NCBI RefSeq assembly: GCF_027943255.1
Contig: NC_072893.1
Span: 83,955,784-84,019,783, forward strand
DNA from: Anastrepha obliqua
Lineage: Eukaryota; Arthropoda; Insecta; Diptera; Tephritidae
Direction: 5' to 3'
Length of the DNA stretch: 64,000 nucleotides
The notes beneath the pieces are model-generated. The model did not search any database. It was not told the DNA's origin and worked only from the letters and a program-made list of their open reading frames with translations. The number at the start of each line of letters is the position of its first letter. The first letter of the stretch is position 1. The translations under genes were made by a program, and so were the position numbers. Shown here in pieces: positions 43,544 to 54,802 of the stretch.

Positions 43544-44830
43544 TAGGACTATGGATAAGTTCGTGCGGTTTTTTTTTCGAAATTTGAAACTTTATTGACG
43601 TAAAATGGTTACAAATTTAATATTCAAAGTATTGTCCATCGCTTGCTACTACTTTTTCCCATCTTTCTGGCAATTCACGGATTCCCTTTGTGAAAAATTC
43701 GGTCGGTTTTGCCGCAATCCACGAATCGATCCATTTTTTGACTTCATCGTAATTACGGAAGTGCTGGTCAGCCAGGCCATGTTGCATCGATCGGAAGAGA
43801 TAGTAATCGGATGGCGCAAGGTCTGGACTATACGGCGGGTGGGGTAGGACATCCCATTTGAGCGTTTCTAAGTATGTTTTGACCACTTGTGCAACATGTG
43901 GCCGAGCATTGTCATGTTGCAAAATAACTTTGTCGTGTCTATCGGCGTATTGCGGCCGTTTTTCTCGCAGTGCTCGGCTCAAACGCATCAATTGTCGTCG
44001 GTAGACATCCCCCGTAATCGTTTCATTCGGTTTCAGTAGCTCATAATACACAACACCCAGCTGGTCCCACCAGATACACAGCATAACCTTCAGGCCATGA
44101 ATATTCTGCGCCGACGTCGATGTTGAAGCATGGCCAGGGTATCCATACGTTGCCCGACGTTTTGGATTGTCGTAATGGACCCACTTTTCATCGCCAGTCA
44201 CAATTCGATGCAAAAAACCCTTTCTTTTGTGCCGTTGAAGCAGTTGTTCGCATGCCATAAAACGGCGTTCAACGTCTCTTGGCTTCAATTCATACGGCAC
44301 CCAATGGCCTACCTTTCGGATCATTCCCATGGCTTTTAAACGTTTGGAAATGGTTGATTGATCAACTCCCAAAGTTTTTGCAACCTCTTCTTGCGTTTGA
44401 GCCGGATCTTGATCGAGCAATTCCTCCAATTCGGTATCCATGAACTTTGGCGGCGCACCCTCGCGTTCTTCGTCTTCCAAGCCAAAATCACCACTTTTAA
44501 AGCGTGCAAACCACTTCTGGCACGTTCGCTCAGCTAGAGCATGCTCACCATAAACTTCCACCAAGATACGATGACTTTCGGCTGCTTTTTTCTTCATATT
44601 AAAATAATGAAGAAGAATTCCCCGCAAAAACACATTATTTGGCACGAAATTCGACATTTTCAAGTGTGGTAAAAATATTGTTGTTTACGCTTCAAATAAA
44701 AAACTTATACTGACGTTTGTGCCTTACGACAGTAGCTCTCCAATGAATGTTTGGAAATGTGGATCGATGGAATAATAATCAAGTTACGCCATCTGTTGTA
44801 AAACCGCAAGGAACTTATTCATAGTCCTAT
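43544..44830 (-). mobile_element. Apparently intact mariner, 1287 bp
   Basis: The left end ATAGGACTATGGATAAGTTC and the right end (reverse complement ATAGGACTATGAATAAGTTC) continue, after a one-base slip, with TGCGGTTTT, about 29 paired bases. TA lies directly outside each end (43542-43543 and 44831-44832). The size equals that of canonical mariners such as Mos1 (1286 bp). The single transposase gene (43617-44663) is uninterrupted. Placed ~1.4 kb upstream of the Cpr ATG, possibly inside the Cpr 5' UTR intron or promoter. Confidence 0.93.
43617..44663 (-). CDS. Mariner transposase, intact open frame
   Basis: Cut-and-paste DNA transposase of 348 residues with no stop or frameshift. The N-terminus MKMSNFVPNNVFLRGILLHY leads into two helix-turn-helix DNA-binding units (to ~residue 115), then the linker WVPYEL (121-126). 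The catalytic triad is Asp158 (IVTGDEKW), Asp251 (ILQHDNARPH) and Asp286 (SPDLAPSDYY). The 34 residues between the last two give D,D34D, the mariner signature. It ends LPERWEKVVASDGQYFEY, as in Mos1. Overall similarity is to the mauritiana/cecropia/mellifera group rather than irritans; the subfamily is uncertain. The upstream ATG (44663) or the next Met, two codons later, may be the start. All key residues are present, so activity is possible but unproven. Confidence 0.94.
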   Translation of the reverse strand: MKMSNFVPNNVFLRGILLHYFNMKKKAAESHRILVEVYGEHALAERTCQKWFARFKSGDFGLEDEEREGAPPKFMDTELEELLDQDPAQTQEEVAKTLGVDQSTISKRLKAMGMIRKVGHWVPYELKPRDVERRFMACEQLLQRHKRKGFLHRIVTGDEKWVHYDNPKRRATYGYPGHASTSTSAQNIHGLKVMLCIWWDQLGVVYYELLKPNETITGDVYRRQLMRLSRALREKRPQYADRHDKVILQHDNARPHVAQVVKTYLETLKWDVLPHPPYSPDLAPSDYYLFRSMQHGLADQHFRNYDEVKKWIDSWIAAKPTEFFTKGIRELPERWEKVVASDGQYFEY

Positions 44831-44832
44831 TA

Positions 44833-45614
44833 ATTAATGCTGTAAAACCGCAGTCGAAAAATCCGTTGAACGGAAGAAAAAAAACAAAAGATTGCAACTA
44901 ATGAACTGTTCGATGCCAACTCAGCTTCTCATGCATTTACATGTGTATGTATGTACATATATCGATGTGCGATTAAAAGTCAAATAACGGTATAGACAAC
45001 TTCTCGCCTATGAAAAGTTTAGCAAATAGTGCACTACTTATTTCAATAGATTTTAATTAAGGAAACTTCTGTCAGTCAATAGTTGTATTGACATTGAATA
45101 TATTTAATCGGCGCAATTTAATTTTCCTTCAAAACATACAGTTGCGATAAAAACTGGGTATATAATTTACATTAAATAGGTTTTCTTCTTTTTGTATTTA
45201 TAGCCGAAAATTAAAATTCAATACAAACACATCCAATACGATACATGGGATGGATCAATCAAAACTCTTCTAGTTGACATTTTATAAAAACAAAAACATA
45301 ATTAATTCCTCACAAACAAACTTTAAATAAAAAAGTCGACACAATTCATTAAATCACATTCGCATGTTTTTGAAAAAAAAAAATGATTTTAAGGAATTTT
45401 TAACTCTTGCCCCACACGTTTGGTTTTAATTGAACTTTCTAGACGCTTTGACATACTTTCGACCAATGGTTGAATGAATAGTTTTGCGCACTCTGCTAAT
45501 ATCCCTTCCTTACGTTCATGTAAATGTGGTCCATGTTAATTTTCGTACTCCAAATCTGTTGGATTCAGTTTTTGGTATCGGTGTTCTTCTAGTCATTTCT
45601 TTATAGTTTTTGCT
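44833..45614. other. No gene recognised
   Basis: A/T-rich DNA upstream of Cpr without recognisable coding sequence or repeat. Confidence 0.4.
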
Positions 45615-45795
45615 ATTTTTCTAATGGTCGTAGCCCCATAGCAGTGTATTTCTGCCATAAAAAAAGCTCCTCATAAAAATATCTGCCGTTCGGAGTCGGC
45701 TTAAAACTGTAGGAATAACATGAAGACGCACGCCACAAATAGGAGGAGGAGCTCGGCCAAACACCTAAGATAAGTGCACACGCCAATTATTTACT
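45615..45795 (+). repeat. tRNA-headed SINE, 3' half
   Basis: TTTCTAATGGTCGTAGCCCC, TTTCTGCCATAAAAAAAGCT, ATATCTGCCGTTCGGAGTCG, CACGCCACAAATAGGAGGAG and CGGCCAAACACC follow the SINE body order. It ends with CACACGCCAATTAT. The tRNA-like head is missing. Confidence 0.8.
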
Positions 45796-45799
45796 TTTT

Positions 45800-47545
45800 T
45801 TATGTGATGTGTTGTAAAGCAATTTCATCAATAGGATATGAGTACTCATCCACAAAATTTGTCAAACTTGTTAACAAAAATACTCAAGTAGCTCTCGTTA
45901 TTCATTATTCCAGTCATCCACAAACCAATCCTCATGTTCGCGGCTATTTTCTCTCGTGTCTTACAGCTTTTATTCAATATCGTTTTTTTTTTATTATTAA
46001 AAATAGTATCTCTTTTAGTACTCGTTTTGGGCCTTTTATGGTATTATTTTCGAAAGTCGGAATTACAATATCTCTTATAGCTTAAAGAACAGGTAAGCTA
46101 ATCTAGATTTCTCATGGTGAAAAATATTCAGAAGGTCTGGCCAATATTGGACCGTTAATTGGTTCTCAGCAATTTTGAAGGAATCAGCTGATGTAATCAG
46201 TTTTGTTTACGAGAATGCTGAAATTATGTTGGTGATATACAAAAATATCAACACAGTTTCGCCGTTGCAGTCTGAATAAGGACTTATTGGACGAGTGTGT
46301 GAGTGTGTTGCCGAAATTACTCGCTCAAATTCGTTTCCACCATAGTTGAAGTCCAATTCTTCACATTTTCTGTGTGGGACTGGTAATAACTTCGCGTTTG
46401 TTCATAATAATAATTAAGTTCGATAATTTTTTGGATAACACAAAAATTTTTTAAAGAAACTCAGCTGATATGTCTTCTTCTACCAGTTTTTAAAAGTGAT
46501 CGCAAATTTTCCGTGCTTTTAGGGTTAGTTAGGTACGGTGCACTAGACAGGGCTAATTTACTGGGGAAGCAGCCCTTGTTCGGCAAAAACCGGAGTAACG
46601 AGAAAAAGGCGGTAACGTAGAACCGACTGCCATGGGAATGGAATTTTCTGTCCGTTAACTTTCGTGCTTTTCCTTCTCTTTGGAAGAGAATATTTGCTCA
46701 CGCTGTTGATTTGGATTGATGACTAATTTTGTTATCGAACACAAGTAATTATTTGAAATTGGTATTATTTTGTTGATGTAAAGTTTCATATACTTGAGGT
46801 TACCTATTCAAGTGGTACTAATTAAATAACTCACTTGAAAAGTAAATACCTTGGAATTGCACTCTGCACTAGAGAGTTGAAGACATAGAGCGGGTTCCAA
46901 CGCTTCCTGCTCGCTCCGATATTTCTTCTTTTCTTAATTAAAGCTATAGTTTGGTTGTAGTTTTGCACTTTTAAGCCCTTTATTTTGACGAAAACCTATA
47001 TTTAGTAAAACACAACATCTTTTTTAAATACTAAAGGAACCTTTTTCGTATTCATTGTGTTAAAAAAATAAACAAAAAATAACTTCAACTAACTTACTTT
47101 TTGTCGAAAGTATTGTATTTATTTACCATGACGGTGCTTTTTCAGGTAACATTTCTTATTGGTACAAATATCGATATTTGATAAGCCGGTGTAGATAATG
47201 TAGGTATATATGTATGTATAAACAAAGGAATACTCTTCAGTTGGCATTTAATTATGATACAACGCGTTTGCTATCCTATTTAACCGGTTTTGCTCGTTAC
47301 TGTATACACAAATAAAAATGTGTGCATATACATGTATGTATGTATAGACATACATACATATGTGTTGAGTACATTCATTTACTCAATAGTTTATATTCAC
47401 CAAACAATTATAACCTCTACACTTCGGAATATTCAATTAAAAGCACCTTGTTTTTCCTTAAACACTTTTGAATAAAAACTCTAAATATAAATTTTTTTAT
47501 ATTCTATAGTAATATCTATTAAGAATCAAACAGAAAGTTCTTCAT
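45800..47545. other. No gene; one repeat trace
   Basis: Mostly A/T-rich. At 46590-46650 the phrase GGTAACGTAGAACCGACTGC followed by CATGGGAAT is a trace of the CAA-tailed repeat in reverse orientation. The frame at 45774-46085 has no domain. TATG/CATA microsatellite-like tracts occur near 47200-47350. Confidence 0.4.
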
Positions 47546-47547
47546 AA

Positions 47548-48242
47548 AGGGTGTTTTTTAAGAGCTTGAGAACTTATTTTTTATTATTTGTAGGAAATAG
47601 ATAGGTACAATATAACGCGATCTTAATTAGCACACTGGCTACTAGGACCTTCGGTGCTACAAAATAGTATTGTAATACAAAACAGAAATATTGATGAAAT
47701 GATTTTTTTATTATAATCTGGTTGATAACTTCATGGCATTTATTTTTTGAAATGATATCCGGCATATGCTCGCCGGGGATACGAGTTACATGGTCCATTC
47801 GATTAGTACAATTTGTGACACTTTTCCCGATAAATCTGTATAATAAATCTAAATGAGCGCAATCAGCAAAAATGCGGCGGAAACGATGGTCATTTGGTTT
47901 CAATTCTTGCATGAGCTGTATTTTATAGGAACGTAAGCCAAGATCCTTAAGTAAAATTTTCCACGTAGTCGAAGGACAAAGGCCAACAAGTTGAGAATGA
48001 CGACATATCAACATTTCGGTATCTTATTGAACACTTCGCTCTATGAACTTCGCGAAGAGGTTAATTTTTTTTCAAAGTAAATTTCCATAAATCCGCTTCC
48101 ATTATTCTGGCGTTAAACGGTTTATGATCATTTGACAAACCTTACTGAACAGAAATGTCAACACAGTTTGCCATTCTCAACTGCCAAACTATACATAGTT
48201 ATCGATATCGATAGTTCTCTTGCAGCTAAAACAAAAACACAC
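47548..48242 (-). mobile_element. DD41D (rosa-like) element, internally deleted
   Basis: The reverse strand encodes SQLVGLCPSTTWKILLKDLG, then LRSYKIQLMQELKPNDHRFR and RRIFADCAHLDLL. That is the helix-turn-helix and YKIQLxQELKPxD linker of DD41D transposases. It jumps directly to a C-terminal NRMDHVTRIPGEHMPDIIS. The catalytic core is deleted. The left end GTGTTTTTTAAGAGCTTGAG and the right end (reverse complement GTGTTTTTGTTTTAGCTGCA, then AGAGAACT) resemble each other imperfectly. No clean TA duplication was found. Confidence 0.7.
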
Positions 48243-48669
48243 GATATAAACGCAATGCAACTTTGAAATATTATTACAAAAATAGACCAAATCAAACTTA
48301 AATGCCAAATTCGATTAAAATATAATATAAAATGAAAAGATCATCCGGAAAAAGCAGTGTGTCCAACAACCAGATATGTACATATATTTATCACTTTACA
48401 AAACCCGCTTGGCATCAAAACGACGACATTTTAAAACTCTAAAAGGGGAATTCTAGACCATTTTTCCATAACTGTCTTATACTAATTTCTTCCAGCGTAT
48501 ACTTGATGAGAAATGTAGCCCCACAAGTACTCGATCGGATTTAAGTTTGGGGATCTTAATGGCCACTCGTTGTGCCACTGTACTTTATGTAGCCTTCAGA
48601 GTTCATACGCCCGGAAATTTTGCATATGGATGTCTCGCGGTAACAAAACCCAGCCCAAGCCATTCCACA

Positions 48670-48895
48670 TTCCCACAACAGTCGGTTCTACGTTACCGGA
48701 ATGACCGGGACTTATATCCAACTAAGGACTGTTCCTCCTGCAGAATCAAAACTTGGATAAATAATCAATACTTAAAATTTCGAAAGCAAAACCAACGCTA
48801 ATGGTTTTTTATGAGGAGCCGTTTCATGGCAGAAATACACTCGCATTTTTGATATTGCCTGCCGAGACATTTTCTATCATTTTGCTGAAACTGGT
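48670..48895. repeat. CAA-type repeat copy followed by reversed SINE piece
   Basis: TCCCACAACAGTCGGTTCTA, CGTTACCGGAATGACCGGGA and TTATATCCAACTAAGGACTG (48670-48745, +) match the second short repeat family without its tail. At 48800-48895, ATGAGGAGCCGTTTCATGGC and AGAAATACACTCG, then GCCTGCCGAGACA, are the tRNA-headed SINE in reverse orientation. Confidence 0.7.
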
Positions 48896-49905
48896 ATTAA
48901 TAACATAAAATGAGTAATATTAATTATTAGGTGTAGATATGCACTGGTGCAGCTCAATATTATAAAAAATAAAATAAAAATTATAATGAACTTTTGAGAA
49001 GAAAAAATCTACAAACATACATTTAAGATTTCGCATATGCATTAATAAATGGGAAGGAATACGCATGTTTTAATTGCTGTATGCGTACAAATTTATCTGC
49101 TTACGTACGAGTATAAGTGCATTTACTGGGCGCGAATGTAGACTGGCTGATTTGAAGAATTGTCTCGTCTCCCATTCACATACATATATTTTTTGAGTGT
49201 AGCGTATATACCGCCAAGTTGATCAAAAGAACCATTGGGGTTAAACACGAAAGCGTGGAGTTAGTTCAAATCGGTAGTTAATTTAATATATATTAATATA
49301 ATTTAGGCAAATTTAGAATTTCACTTCTAAGGCCCTGTTTTTTGCACTGCATTCAATGCTACAAAATTTAGCGTTGGCTAAATTCTATTAGGTTCTTAGT
49401 TGCAATTCGTTGAAAATTAATATATTTGTAATAGAGGAAAATAATTAAAATGAAACTAGATTGAATGCTTATATATTCTAAGCACATTCACAAAGTCATA
49501 GAAATCATGTGCCTATTGAAAGCTGGAAGCTTTCATCTATGTATTTGTAAGAAAAGTGTGTTTGAAAGGGAACTGTATGAATTAAGGTGCTTTGAAATGA
49601 TGATGAAATTGTTACCCATTAGCTTTTGTAATAAGTTTTTATATCGATAGTTCTATTCCAATATTGGCGTAATGTAAACAGTTAACGTGAATACAACTTA
49701 TCAACAATGATAAACCAGTTATTTTAAATAAAGATCTATGATTAATAATTTGTTTCCAGTTAAAAATAAAAATGCTGTATTTTTCAACGATAAGTAATGG
49801 GTTACAATTAAAAGTAATGAAAAAATAATTATAATTATTTAGATTCAATAAAAAAAGTGAGAAAAAGTAAAAATAAAACAATAGTTTTTTCTTTTATTTT
49901 GATTA
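48896..49905. other. No gene recognised
   Basis: A/T-rich DNA. The short frames at 49465-49650 (+) and 49639-49881 (-) have no recognisable domain. Confidence 0.4.
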
Positions 49906-50075
49906 TGTTGTTGCTGTTGTTGTAGCAGTTTACCAAGCCCTCTTAAGTGCGGTGAAATAAGCAGTCGTCGTCGTAAATCCCATTCAACACTAGGCCTAGA
50001 AGATATGCTGTTTCGACGTGGTGGATCGAGAGTGAAAGGTGTGTTAGATGGGTGAGTTTAAGGAGGCGCGTGAAT
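49906..50075. repeat. Dispersed repeat, family shared with 17464-17745
   Basis: GTTGTTGCTGTTGTTGTAGC, AAGCCCTCTTAAGTGCGG, CAGTCGTCGTCGT, GCTGTTTCGACGTGGTGGA and GTGTTAGATGGGTGAG follow the order of the copy at 17464. Confidence 0.5.
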
Positions 50076-50499
50076 TATCTTTGTTTTGTATTATTTTTAA
50101 TTTTTTTTTAATTTAACCTAAAATAAATAAATATTTGTGTTTGTTTTCCCGGTATTCTGGATACAGTGAATTCGTGGTAATATTGACGTCTTAACATTTG
50201 TAAAGTGTTCATATATTTCATACTATTAATTTTTCATATTCACTACTCTAAAACAGTATGAACTTAGCGCAAAAAGTGCTTATAAAACCAATTTTGTTTT
50301 TGAAAGATTCCAAGAAAACCCAGCCAGCCATTTACAAATATTAACCGGTGATTTGCGTAATATAATGTAATCCAAATGGAGTGATGTAATTTTATATTTC
50401 ACTTCAGATTGAATTCACAGCTTCGAACATTAAGGAGCGGTAGGCAGATTCCTTTGAATATTACGATAATGCAATAAAAGAAATAAATGAAGTTGTATG

Positions 50500-50820
50500 A
50501 TGCCGCCGTAGCCGAATGGTTTGGTGCGTGACTACCATTCGGAATTCAGAGAGAACGTAGGTTCGAAGCTCGGTGTAATACCAAAATGAACAAAAATTTT
50601 TTCTAATAGCGGTCGCTGCTCGGCAGGTAATGGCAAGCATCCGAGTGAATTTCTGCCATGAAAAGCTCCTTATAAAAACTATCTGCCATTCGGAGTCGGC
50701 TTGAAACTGTAGGTCCCTCCATTTGTGGAACAACATCAAGACGCACACCACAAATAGGAGGAGGAACCCGGCCTAACACCCAAAAAGGGTATACGCGCCA
50801 ATTATATATATATATATATA
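50500..50820 (+). repeat. tRNA-headed SINE, full length with (TA)n tail
   Basis: The A-box-like GTAGCCGAATGGTTTGGTGC and B-box-like AGGTTCGAAGCTC head is followed by the full body (TTTTCTAATAGCGGTCGCTG, ATCTGCCATTCGGAGTCGGC, CCACAAATAGGAGGAGGAAC, CACCCAAAAAGGGTATACGC). It ends CGCCAAT-(TA)n at 50797-50820. This copy defines the family's 3' end. Confidence 0.88.
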
Positions 50821-51574
50821 ACCAAAAGAAATAATAAAAATAGATTACGGAGTTTTTTGAAATATCGACTATTACGATCTGTTGGAATTTAGTTAAACAA
50901 AAATAGTTATGCGTAAAAAATGTTTTTTTTTTTGTTTAACAAACGTCTTCTTGTAATTTTTTTTTTTTTTGTTATTCTGTCTTTCTTCATTACATAATAA
51001 TGAATAACCAAAAATAATATTTTTTTAAAGTAATGCACTGACATTTATCTAGAAATAAAGCTGTTTGTTTGATATGCAGATTTTTTTTATTCGTCATACA
51101 CAAATTAAAAGAATCTCGCAAAAGTGAGCAGACTTGATATTATTAGCTCATAATATCGCGAGTTCACTGTAGTGAATTCGGCACAAATAACCGGTAGAAC
51201 AAAAAACAAAAATAACTAAAAACTATAATACAAAATGATCAAATTAAGAAAAAATTAATTAGTCATCATGATCAATAAACCCGTTTAATCGTAAAAGTAT
51301 ACTGCATAAAGTAGTCAGTATAGTACAAAGTAGTAATCAAAATTTAATAGCTCTGAATTAAAATTATTTATTTTAGCATTTTGGTGACTGCGTTACAATT
51401 CAAATTATGTTTTTAATTGCGTTGTTTTTTAATACAAAGATTAGATACCAAGTATCTACCTACTTAGGGCAATAGCCAGACTTACGATGGGAATAATACA
51501 CTCGTAAAGTTTCTATAGCACAGAGTGCGGAAAACTTTGGCACATGGCTGCATGTATGTGAATAGAAATATACG
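50821..51574. other. No gene recognised
   Basis: Very A/T-rich with T and A homopolymers. No feature supported. Confidence 0.4.
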
Positions 51575-51960
51575 AGTAGCGTCTGATAAGTTCATGGCCT
51601 AAGGTACTTACTGATGACTCATGCTCTCATAGTAACTATATTATAATTAAAATGTATTTGTTTATTTTGCTCATAAATAACTGATAACCCATCAACATCA
51701 CCTCGTCGAACGAAGAAAAGAAATAGGCACAAAGATTATGTTTTCTTTTGAAGAAATGCCATGTCATGCGTGACGATCAAAAAGTGGGCTCGCGAATTTC
51801 AATAAAGGCGTGGATCTGTGAAGATTGTAGCGTAAATAAACGTCCAAAATGTTTATAAATTTTGTACTGGCCGACATTAAATTTACAATAAAGCTACATA
51901 TGTACATAAAAAATGTACCGCATGAAATGTACAGATGAAAACGAACCAATTTTACAGAGC
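51575..51960 (+). pseudogene. Probable mariner fragment
   Basis: GCGTCTGATAAGTTCATGGC resembles a mariner end. At ~51767 the frame reads VTIKKWAREF followed by a stop, and this matches the second helix-turn-helix of mariner transposases (TVxxWxxEF). Everything else is lost. Confidence 0.35.
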
Positions 51961-52244
51961 AAGTGTATAGTAACTCTGCTCTCCAATTAAATTAAGTTTA
52001 AACGCTCAATTTTGCAGGTTTAAACTCAGCTTAAAAATAACTGTAGTAAAAACTACAACTGAAAGATAGTTGAAAAGTAGCGCAAATGTTAAAATATTTT
52101 CAAATTAGCCAAAAACTTGAATGAAATTTGTAAACGTGCAGTGGCCGTAAATGGAACGTGGATATGGAAGCATGATCCAAAGCCGAACAAGAGTCAATTC
52201 AAAGGATAAAACTAGGAGAAATTCAAATTCAAATTGACAAAGTC

Positions 52245-52448
52245 ATGTGGCCATTATTAATCGATTGCCAGCCTAACTGTTCAACTTTCGGGCAAGGCGA
52301 ATCTATGCAAGATGATAGCGATTCTACAAATACAACCATTTTGTCAAATTTTAAGCTGAAAGCAGAAGAAGAGAGAAAGAAACTACAAATACTCTCGCTT
52401 TTCGAATCAAGCACCAATCAGCTGTTGAAACAATATCATCTTGTATAG
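52245..52448 (+). other. Orphan open frame, 67 codons
   Basis: MWPLLIDCQPNCSTFGQGES continuing with an acidic stretch and a Lys/Glu-rich helix (KLKAEEERKKLQILSLFESS). It is plausible as a former coding segment of a transposon or gene, but I do not recognise it and see no splice signals that decide it. Confidence 0.2.
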
Positions 52449-53196
52449 ATCTGCCTGGATTTTTCCTTTCAATTTGGTCAGACGTACGATATGTCAAAGC
52501 CACTTGAATTGTCAGCCATGTCATAGACTTACTTCAAGGAATTTAATAGGATATTTACTTTTCAAACTGGCTTCATCAAAGAGTTAAGTGAAAATTTTCT
52601 CTTCGCTCAAGTATTCTTTTGTGATCTTGAAAGAGAAAAGGTAAAAGTTTTTGGCCAATTTGTAAAAGTGTGTGTTGGGTTTGAAAGACAAATTGGCTTA
52701 GAACAAGTAAGAGCACTACAATGAAGGGTCAATATTATGCTAATTTAGTAGCTTAGGCACGTGCGACAGCCATGCAAAAGAGACGTGGCAAGTTAAAAAG
52801 GTAGCTATTCCTTTTTTTTAGAAAACTAAAGCTCATATTATAACAAAACTCTTGTAAATCAAATTTTGATTAGAAAAATTCAAAAAAATGTTCATTACAA
52901 CTTTATGGTTTCTAAGTGGAATTCCTAGAAAGTTTTATTACTTACTAAATTTCGTATGTATAATAAATTAATATATATAAATTATTTTTTCTAGAAAAAA
53001 TGCGCAAACAATAGGCTATAAAACTGTGTAGCAAAAATTTGAAATTCTTATTAAAGCCGTGGAATTGGGATTACAGGTTTGTGAAGCTTTTCTAATTTTT
53101 ATATAAAATTTTAAAATTGGAAAAAGGTAAGGAAATTAGGTAAAACTGGTCAAACTGTTGATGTCGCGGGGTGTATATAGTACTTATACATACATA

Positions 53197-53453
53197 TCGC
53201 ACCCTAAATACAAAAGGGTCACAACTCAAAATGTAGCTTCTGCTCAAATATGAACGAGACGTTATCAATAAAACGGTCCGCGGATGACATATGGCAAAAA
53301 TAAATTTTTTGTTTTTTGGTAGGACTGTTATAAGTTTACATGGCAAATTTCAGCGTGATATGTCACATAGTTTGTTTTCTGTGCTACTGTAAACAAGTCA
53401 AGCTCGAGTGTGGAAAATTTTGAGTTGTGACACTTTTGTATTTAGGGTGCGAT
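53197..53453. mobile_element. MITE enclosing a single mariner arm
   Basis: The outer inverted ends are TCGCACCCTAAATACAAAAG at the left and the same 20 bases from the right (reverse complement). The pairing extends through GTCACAACTCAAAAT with one mismatch. Between them lies one ~175-bp arm (53234-53412, from CTTCTGCTCAAATATG to GCTCGAGTGTGG), nearly identical to the inverted arms of the mariner at 54803-55730. No transposase is present. Confidence 0.8.
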
Positions 53454-54250
53454 TTGTACATATTTAACCGAAGATATTCCAACAACAACGCGATGAAGGC
53501 GTTGAAGGTGCTGAAACAACGATTATAAACATTATCTACCCGGTGTAGAAAATATATCTCATTCGAGAAAAGCTGTTTTGAAAAATAATAAATGTAAAAC
53601 CGAATTTTACTTTCATAGAAAATGTTCATTACGCCACGCACTTATTAAATGACTCTCGTAAATGTATGTAAAATGTATATAAAGTATTTTTTTTTTCCTT
53701 TCCAATTAAAGTCCAAAGTTTGATTTTATTGTTTTCTGGCAATTACCGAAAACAATCGAATTTTTCTACATATACTTGAGGTGTTCACAAGTGTCGTTAT
53801 TGTATATATGTTTGTCCTAAACTTCAAATTGGTAGAAATATATTTAGGAGATTTGCAAATCATATTATGAATTTTCACACAGTTAAAAAATAGTTGGTTG
53901 TGGTTTTAAGTTCACTATATATTTATTTAATCACCTTGTGTCGGTGGTTCACATTGTGTTTCATAAAATGACATATGCACATGTACATATATACTGTTAC
54001 TATAACATAGAAATGTCCTAACTGATATTTTTGCTACTTTACTGGAGAAGAAAAAAACTGAATGCAAATTTAATGAGTACAGGAATCAATTAATTAGTTT
54101 CCACAGTAATGCAATACATTTTTAGTGAAGGTATATTTATAGGTTGTGCATCAAAATCCGTTGAATCTCCGATTTGGTAAACATATGAGCTTACACATAT
54201 TTAACAAGCCCATCTATTTTGAAATTAGTGCTATTAGTTTTTGAACAGGT

Positions 54251-54370
54251 TTTTATAGCAGCATAAATATCCTCCATATATTTACGGGGACTGCTGCTGG
54301 AGTGATAGTCTTTGGCCGGATATAAACCCGGGTCGTTAACGTAACGTACGACCGACTGTCGTGGGATCCG
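54251..54370 (-). repeat. CAA-tailed short repeat, reverse copy
   Basis: TTATAGCAGCATAAAT, GGACTGCTGCTGGAGTGATA, GTCTTTGGCCGGATATAAAC, CCGGGTCGTTAACG and GACCGACTGTCGTGGGATCC are the reverse complement of the second short repeat. Here its CAA tail is mostly lost. Confidence 0.7.
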
Positions 54371-54802
54371 GTCATATAGCGTTGTTGCTTGACAGTTGCC
54401 GTATATAAGGTTGTCACGGAAAAACACACAGATGTACAACGTACACAAATTGTGTGTTTCGGCGTTTTATGAAAACAAGAACGTGTGTCATTAACCCAAG
54501 AATAATTCCTCAATTAAAAGTCGAGATGCTGGAATGTCATGAAAATTTTCGTTCAGAAGAACCAGCGCCAAGTTCATTGCCACTATTAAGCTTTTTGAAA
54601 AAAAAAAGTATTTTATTACCCCAAACGTCCAATTCAAAAAGTATGAAGAAGTATAAAAATGAATATGATAACAATTACCTAAACACTAGATTACTTTACT
54701 TTTGAGTATCTAAGTCCACATACATATGTATGTATGTGTTTATTTAAGTGCACTGTGCAAAAGTCCAGATATGCAGATGTTTCGAAACGTAATTAAAATA
54801 TA

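Noticed and set aside
50797..50820. Stand-alone (TA)n microsatellite
   Set aside because: It directly follows the SINE 3' end CGCCAAT and is best treated as that SINE's tail.
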